Assembly (NCBI GenBank): GCA_021802825.1
Contig: JAJZRG010000037.1
Span: forward strand, 1-38,153
Length of the DNA: 38,153 nucleotides
Source of the DNA: Chloroflexota bacterium
GTDB taxonomy: Bacteria > Chloroflexota > Limnocylindria > Limnocylindrales > CSP1-4
Direction of reading: 5' to 3'
Below are positions 33,679-38,153 of this stretch, piece after piece (the stretch's first letter is position 1; every line of letters begins with the position of its first letter). The translations under genes were made by a program, and so were the position numbers. The notes under the pieces are model-generated. The model saw only the letters and a list, made by a program, of their open reading frames with translations, did no database searches and had not been told where the DNA came from.

Positions 33679-35538
33679 TCAGCCCTCGTCCATCCGCAGG
33701 ATGGCCAGGAACGCCTCCTGCGGGATCTCGACGGAGCCGACCCGCTTCATCCGCTGCTTCCCCTCCTTCTGTTTCTCGAGAAGCTTGCGCTTTCGCGTGA
33801 TGTCGCCACCGTAGCACTTGGCGAGAACGTTCTTGCGCATGGCGGCCAGCGTCTCGCGGGCGACGACATGGCTGCCGATCGCTGCCTGGATCGGCACCTC
33901 GAACATCTGGCGCGGGATCAGCTTTCGCAGCTGCGTCGTGAGCGCCCGCCCGGTGGCCTGCGCCCGGTCGCGGTGGACGATGAGCGACAGGGCGTCCACG
34001 GGCTCGTTGTTGACCAGCACGTCGAGCTTGACCAGGTTCGCCGCGCGATAGCCCGCCTCCTCGTACTCCATCGAGGCGTAGCCCTGGGTTCGCGTCTTGA
34101 GCTGGTCGTAGTAGTCCACGATCAGCTCCGCCAGCGGCAGCTCGAAGTGCATGTGGACGCGCTGGGGGTCGAGGTACTCCATGGTGAGGAACGTCCCGCG
34201 CCGGTTCGTGGTGAGCTCCATCAGAGACCCGATGTAGCGGTCGGGTGTGACGACGCCCAGCTTGACCCAGGGCTCCTCGATCGAATCGATCTCGCCGACG
34301 TCCGGGAAGCGCGCCGGGTTGTCCACGACCACCGGCTCTCGATTCCCGATCAGGTTCACGTGGTACTCGACCGACGGGGCGGAGGCGATGAGGTCGAGGT
34401 CGAACTCGCGCTCCAGGCGCTCCTGCACGATCTCCATGTGGAGCAGCCCGAGGAAGCCGCAGCGGAAGCCGAAGCCGAGCGCAACCGAGCTCTCGGGCTC
34501 GAACGTGAACGACGCGTCGTTGAGGTGGAGCTTCTCGAGGGCGTCTCGCAGGAGCGGGTAGTCCGGTCCGGCCACGGGGTAGAGGCCCGCGAAGACGAGG
34601 CTCTTCGCCTCCTGGTAACCGGGGAGCGGCTCGGCTGCCGGTGTCGCCACGGTCGTCACGGTGTCGCCGACCTGAGCCTCGCGGACGTTCTTGAAGCCCG
34701 TCGCGACATAGCCCACGTCGCCCGCGCGGAGCGTCTTGACCGGAACCAGCTGCGGGCGGAAGAAGCCCACTTCGAGCAGCTCGGCCTCGGCCCCGCTGGC
34801 CATGAGGCGGATCGCGTCGTGGTCGTGGAGGGTCCCCTCGGCGAGGCGGATGTAGCAGACGACGCCCTTGTACGGGTCGTAGTGGCTGTCGAAGACGAGC
34901 GCGCGAAGGGGCGCCTCGGGCGAGCCCTTGGGCGGAGGGACGCGCGCGACGATGGCCTCGAGGATCTCAGGGACGCCGGTGCCCTCCTTCGCGCTCGCGA
35001 GGATCACCTCCTCGCGCGGGATCGCGAGGACCGCCTCGAGCTCCTCCAAGACCACGTTTGGCTGTGCCGATGGGAGGTCGATCTTGTTGAGCACCGGGAT
35101 GATCGTCAGGCCCTCCCGGAGCGCGAGGTGGACGTTGGCGAGCGTCTGGGCCTCGATCCCCTGGGCGGCGTCCACCACGAGGATGGCGCCGTCGCACGCC
35201 TGGAGACTCCGGCTGACCTCGTAGCTGAAGTCAACGTGGCCCGGGGTGTCGATCAGATTCAGCCCGTACAGGAGGCCGTCGTTCGCCGTGTACTCGAGGC
35301 GCACCGCCCGCGCCTTGATCGTGATCCCCTTCTCCTTCTCGAGGTCCATGGAGTCGAGGACCTGGCTCGTCATCTGGCGCGCCTCGATCGTGTGCGTCAG
35401 CTCGAGCAGGCGGTCCGACAGCGTGGTCTTCCCGTGATCGATATGGGCGATGATCGAGAAGTTCCGTAGCCTGACCTGCGGTATTGCGCTAGACAAAGCT
35501 CGACGCCTTCCTGGAGAGGGTGCCGATAGCCCCGCCAT
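33679..35538 (-). CDS. lepA: Elongation factor 4 (LepA), ribosome back-translocation GTPase
   Basis: 619 residues from the ATG at 35538. GTPase motifs: [10 protein letters not shown] (G1), DTPGHVDF (G3) and NKIDLP (G4). LepA-specific C-terminal segments include [20 protein letters not shown] and the end [20 protein letters not shown], with [15 protein letters not shown] as the tail. The frame is open to 35583. A TAGTCT box ends 5 nt before the 35538 ATG. A TTG at 35496 with AGGAAGG nine bases upstream would give a start closer to the conserved domain ([15 protein letters not shown]) and is a real alternative. First gene of lepA-CPBP-hemW. Confidence 0.95.
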   Translation of the reverse strand: MAGLSAPSPGRRRALSSAIPQVRLRNFSIIAHIDHGKTTLSDRLLELTHTIEARQMTSQVLDSMDLEKEKGITIKARAVRLEYTANDGLLYGLNLIDTPGHVDFSYEVSRSLQACDGAILVVDAAQGIEAQTLANVHLALREGLTIIPVLNKIDLPSAQPNVVLEELEAVLAIPREEVILASAKEGTGVPEILEAIVARVPPPKGSPEAPLRALVFDSHYDPYKGVVCYIRLAEGTLHDHDAIRLMASGAEAELLEVGFFRPQLVPVKTLRAGDVGYVATGFKNVREAQVGDTVTTVATPAAEPLPGYQEAKSLVFAGLYPVAGPDYPLLRDALEKLHLNDASFTFEPESSVALGFGFRCGFLGLLHMEIVQERLEREFDLDLIASAPSVEYHVNLIGNREPVVVDNPARFPDVGEIDSIEEPWVKLGVVTPDRYIGSLMELTTNRRGTFLTMEYLDPQRVHMHFELPLAELIVDYYDQLKTRTQGYASMEYEEAGYRAANLVKLDVLVNNEPVDALSLIVHRDRAQATGRALTTQLRKLIPRQMFEVPIQAAIGSHVVARETLAAMRKNVLAKCYGGDITRKRKLLEKQKEGKQRMKRVGSVEIPQEAFLAILRMDEG

Positions 35539-35548
35539 TTGGGAGACT

Positions 35549-35938
35549 ATGCCCATGGAGGACATCGTCGCCGTCGAACTCACTACTGCGGACGGACACG
35601 TGTGCTACTTGGTCACCTGGGGTCGCATTCAATCGCCAGTCGAGCCAGAGCCGCTCGAGGCTCTGATCCTTGGCGTGGCGGATCACTTTGCGGTCCGTGG
35701 CACACCAGAGAAGGCCCGCCTCTGCTGGTCCCTCAAGGACGCACGCGAAGCCCCGTACTTCTACGAGGCCCTGCTCCACTTCGCCCATCGGCCGATCCCG
35801 TTCGGCACCGGCTACGCGAAGTGGCGCAAGCGCATGGACCGCAGGATGCGCAGAGGCCAGGAGATCTACTTCGTCGGCCCTTTCAAGCCGCCCACGGGCG
35901 ACTCGGGCGGGACAATCGCATTTGGGACTGCCAGCTAG
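35549..35938 (+). CDS. Hypothetical protein
   Basis: 129 residues, not recognised. It begins [19 protein letters not shown]; ATGs at 35549 and 35555 both follow a GGGAG ribosome site. The protein is soluble, with a Lys/Arg-rich stretch ([14 protein letters not shown], about 90-104) and [15 protein letters not shown] near the end. Composition and low frame-noise support a real gene. It is divergent from lepA with only about 10 bp between the starts, so the two promoters must overlap. No homologous family comes to mind. Confidence 0.65.
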   Translation: MPMEDIVAVELTTADGHVCYLVTWGRIQSPVEPEPLEALILGVADHFAVRGTPEKARLCWSLKDAREAPYFYEALLHFAHRPIPFGTGYAKWRKRMDRRMRRGQEIYFVGPFKPPTGDSGGTIAFGTAS

Positions 35939-36301
35939 GGCCTTCGAACCCGTCGACCGCGACGAGGAAGATGGTCGCAGTTTACAAATGCGCAGGCGGT
36001 CTTGGGGAATCTGCACGGCGTGCGGAGTCTACCGGCGATGCGGGTGGTCAGCGGCACCAGCGCGAGGCCGTGCGGCTCCGAACGGGTGACTCAGTCGCCT
36101 TCGGCTGGCGTTGCGGTGCCCCAGCACTCGAATGCGCCATCAGAGACTGCGATCCCAGCCAATCCTCGATCGTTCGCGCTGAGCAGCACGCGGCGCAGGA
36201 CCGCCATGGGACACGGCTCGTGCCGGGACGGCCACCTGGTCCAGGATCCTGCGGCGCACACCGCTCGCGAGAGGGCGCTGGGCGCGCTCATCCCGACCGG
36301 G

Positions 36302-36506
36302 CGTTGGCGGGAGACCACCAAATCCGCGCTCGTTGCCGCCGAAATGCCCCGTGGTGTTGGCGTCTCGCCAGCAGGTGCGGGCAATGGTGGCGCCACGCCA
36401 ACGATCTCCGGTCGAGAAGGCTGAAACCCAAGGTTCTGGTGGCACCGCGCCAACGAAGCCGGGCCGAACGGGCGTGCCACGGTGATCTGGTGGCCCCGCG
36501 CCAACG
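36302..36506. repeat. Five 18-nt motifs at ~52-bp spacing, two inverted then three direct
   Basis: Plus-strand copies, close to GGTGGCACCGCGCCAACG: 36386-36403, 36438-36455 and 36489-36506. Minus-strand copies: 36302-36319 and 36355-36372. Successive copies are 51-53 bp apart within each orientation. Each motif contains TGGCG/CGCCA arms and could fold. Confidence 0.7.
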
Positions 36507-36597
36507 GCCTCTCCGGCGGGCGGCGAGACGTCCGACCTGGGGATCCGCCGAAGTCGCTGACGCAACGAGGTTGGCTGTTTGCGCAGGCGCCCCGCGC

Positions 36598-36603
36598 TAC
36601 GCT
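36598..36603 (+). promoter_or_regulatory. TACGCT -10-like box before the GNAT gene
   Basis: TACGCT ends 7 nt before the GTG at 36611, the spacing expected if transcription starts at the start codon. Confidence 0.45.
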
Positions 36604-36610
36604 TGCGCTC

Positions 36611-37153
36611 GTGACCGAGACGCCCCGTGATCCCAGCGTCCGCCTGCGGGACGTGACCCTGGCCGACGCGGACCTGCTCGAGGCGATGGTGCGCCGCGAG
36701 CAGACCGATGGCGGCTTCAACGACTTCGGCATGGCGCCCCACTCGATCGACCGCGATGTGCTGGCCCGGCAGCCGCTGCGCGACGATCAGAACGGCACGT
36801 TGCTCATCGAGCGCACCGACGACGCGACGGTCGTCGGCACCATCAGTTGGCGTCGCGTTCGCTACGGACCGAACCCCGAGTCGGACGCCTGGATGATCGG
36901 CGTCGACGTGGAGCCGGGAGCCCGCGGCCGCGGTTACGGGACCGAGGCGCAGCGCCTTGCGGCCGACTACCTGTTCGAGACCACGAGCCTCCACCGCGTC
37001 GAGGCGTCGACCGATGTCGACAACCTGCCCGAGCAGCGCTCGCTCGAGAAGGCGGGCTTCACCCGCGAGGGCGTCAATCGCGGGGCGCAGTTCCGGGCCG
37101 GTGCCTACCACGACCTCGTGATGTACGCGCGGCTCCGCGAGGACCCCGCCTGA
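36611..37153 (+). CDS. GNAT-family N-acetyltransferase (RimJ/RimL-like)
   Basis: 180 residues from the GTG at 36611 (VTETPRDPSVRLRDV). The acetyl-CoA binding segment VDVEPGARGRGYGTEAQRLA (R/Q-x-x-G-x-G) lies near residues 98-117, followed by LFETTSLHRVEASTDVDNLPE and SLEKAGFTREG, which together mark RimJ/RimL-type acetyltransferases acting on protein N-termini or small molecules. Substrate unknown. The open frame upstream of the GTG covers the 18-nt repeat cluster and is not coding. The only nearby start signal is the TACGCT box. Confidence 0.88.
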   Translation: MTETPRDPSVRLRDVTLADADLLEAMVRREQTDGGFNDFGMAPHSIDRDVLARQPLRDDQNGTLLIERTDDATVVGTISWRRVRYGPNPESDAWMIGVDVEPGARGRGYGTEAQRLAADYLFETTSLHRVEASTDVDNLPEQRSLEKAGFTREGVNRGAQFRAGAYHDLVMYARLREDPA

Positions 37154-37322
37154 CAGCTGGCTGCCCGGCACTCGCCCTGCAGTCCGTCTCCCGACGAGCG
37201 GCCGTCCCCGCAGAGTGCACGCAGCGGCCCTACCCGAGCGCCGGCCGCCGCGCTGGCCGGCCCATGCCTCTCGGCGTACGGCCACGCCTCGGTCGGCGGC
37301 ATAGAGCGGCCCAACCGAAGTC

Positions 37323-37417
37323 TCCACGGCCGATAGGGCCGCCCCGTGCGCCCTCGCGGCGGCACCGGAGGAGCTGGAGCACTGGGAGCGTCCACCGCCG
37401 ATAGGGCCGCCCCGTGC
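37323..37417 (+). repeat. Two 27-bp direct repeats between GNAT and carbonic anhydrase genes
   Basis: Copies at 37323-37349 and 37391-37417 differ at one position and contain GCCGATAGGGCCGCCCCGTGC. They start 68 bp apart. The GCCGAT and GCCGCCCCG blocks resemble the reversed 37-bp repeat near 3.7 kb. Confidence 0.75.
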
Positions 37418-37441
37418 CCGCCGCCCTCGCGCCTGTGCCGC

Positions 37442-37447
37442 TACGAT
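37442..37447 (+). promoter_or_regulatory. TACGAT -10-like box before the carbonic anhydrase gene
   Basis: TACGAT ends 7 nt before the ATG at 37455. No ribosome site is present, so the mRNA is probably leaderless. Confidence 0.45.
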
Positions 37448-37454
37448 CCGTTCC

Positions 37455-38111
37455 ATGCCGTCCCACGCGCTCCCCGGCGACCTGCTCGCCGGCTACTGCC
37501 GCTTCCGCGCCGACCGCTACCCTGCCGAGGCCGACCGCTACCGCCGCCTGGGCACCGACGGACAGTCGCCGCGCACGATGGTCGTCGCCTGCTCGGACTC
37601 CCGGTCCGGGCCGGAGATGGTCTTCGACGCCGGGCCGGGCGAGCTGTTCGTCGTGCGCAACGTGGCCGCACTCGTGCCCGTGTACGCGCCCGACGCGCGC
37701 AGCCACGCAGCCAGCGCTGCGCTCGAGTACGCGGTCCTCGCGCTGGGCGTGTCGACGATCCTCGTGATGGGTCACGGGCGGTGCGGTGGCGTGGCGGCCG
37801 CCCTGGGCAAGGGACCGGCCCTCAGCGCGACGGACTTCATCGGCGCCTGGGTGGCGGGCGTGCGGGACCTCGAGCCGCTGCTGGCGCCCGACGAGGCCGC
37901 CGATCCCGAGCGGCGCCGCACGCGCCTGGAGCACCTCACCGTGGAGCAGTCGCTCGCCAACCTTCGAACGTTCCCGTGGGTGCGCGCCCGCGAGGCTGCC
38001 GGCACGATCGCCCTCGCCGGAGCCTGGTTCGACATCGCCCTGGGCGAGCTCCACGCGCTCGGCGCGGACGGCTGGGACCGCGTTGACGCGGAGGCGCGAC
38101 CGAGGACGTAG
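37455..38111 (+). CDS. Beta-class carbonic anhydrase
   Basis: 218 residues. Interconverts carbon dioxide and bicarbonate with a zinc ion. Zinc ligands are C46 (ACSDSR), H107 and C110 (GHGRCGG); the Asp48-Arg50 dyad of the active site is present. FVVRNVAALV and AALEYAVLALGVSTILVMGH are the usual core segments. Length and ending (TIALAGAWFDIALGELHAL) are normal for beta class. It may supply bicarbonate for carboxylation reactions. MenB of some types needs bicarbonate too, but no link is shown here. Confidence 0.93.
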   Translation: MPSHALPGDLLAGYCRFRADRYPAEADRYRRLGTDGQSPRTMVVACSDSRSGPEMVFDAGPGELFVVRNVAALVPVYAPDARSHAASAALEYAVLALGVSTILVMGHGRCGGVAAALGKGPALSATDFIGAWVAGVRDLEPLLAPDEAADPERRRTRLEHLTVEQSLANLRTFPWVRAREAAGTIALAGAWFDIALGELHALGADGWDRVDAEARPRT

Positions 38112-38141
38112 TTCGCGCCCGCGGCGTACGCTTCGGCTGCC

Positions 38142-38153
38142 ATGACCGAGACC
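38142..38153 (+). CDS. First codons of a further gene, cut by the window edge
   Basis: ATG at 38142 followed by ACC GAG ACC (MTET). TACGCT at 38127-38132 lies 9 nt upstream, the same start arrangement as for the genes before it. Nothing else can be said about the product. Confidence 0.3.

Larger units (their letters stand above)
35939..36610. other. Intergenic stretch with a periodic 18-nt motif cluster
   Basis: About 670 bp without a supported gene. It contains five copies of an 18-nt motif at 36302-36506 (see repeat entry). The rest has no clear structure. Confidence 0.5.

Noticed and set aside
36302..36506. Regularly spaced repeats resembling a CRISPR array
   Set aside because: Repeats are only about 18 nt, imperfect and in both orientations, with no cas genes nearby.

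Overview
The window is about 38 kb of very GC-rich (roughly 70 %) bacterial chromosome. Most genes lie on the minus strand. The gene set (HrcA/CIRCE heat-shock operon, complete menaquinone pathway, lipoproteins, family-5 uracil-DNA glycosylase, LepA-HemW) and frequent TAnnnT boxes directly before start codons fit a high-GC, menaquinone-using bacterium such as a Chloroflexota or actinobacterial lineage. That placement is inference; no rRNA or other decisive marker is present.

Layout. 1-4.6 kb: the start of an mtaB-like gene, a membrane-anchored unknown, and a secreted DUF2690-like/metzincin protease followed by a lipoprotein. A repeat-rich stretch and a damaged-looking small gene follow. 4.6-7.1 kb: a mobile-element scar. 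A complete IS3-type element (4902-6212, 15-bp perfect inverted repeats, GTC target duplication) sits inside a remnant of an IS1595-type transposase, which abuts an HtrA protease gene that has lost its 5' half. 7.1-13.6 kb: dnaJ-prmA, udgB and a three-gene ABC-2 exporter. 14.3-24.9 kb: tetR-menF-menD-menH-menB-menA-menC-menE/hydrolase-menG, nine genes in which every neighbouring pair overlaps by four bases. 25-30 kb: an XRE/nuclease-like fusion gene whose 3' end lies in a MITE-like element, then convergent hrcA-grpE-dnaK under a perfect CIRCE operator. 30-35.6 kb: degenerate repeats with a DinB-like fragment, a lipoprotein, and lepA-CPBP protease-hemW. 35.5-38.15 kb: plus-strand unknown protein, GNAT acetyltransferase, beta-carbonic anhydrase and the first codons of a further gene, separated by repeat clusters.

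How the genes work together. The men operon encodes every step from chorismate to menaquinone except a recognisable DHNA-CoA thioesterase. The MenE protein carries an extra C-terminal alpha/beta-hydrolase with an intact catalytic triad, which is a candidate for that missing step. A TetR regulator is the first gene of the same operon, and a perfect 10-2-10 palindrome lies in the divergent intergenic region. HrcA with CIRCE controls GrpE and DnaK, while DnaJ sits about 16 kb away with its own start region and PrmA. Several intergenic regions carry short repeat families described below.
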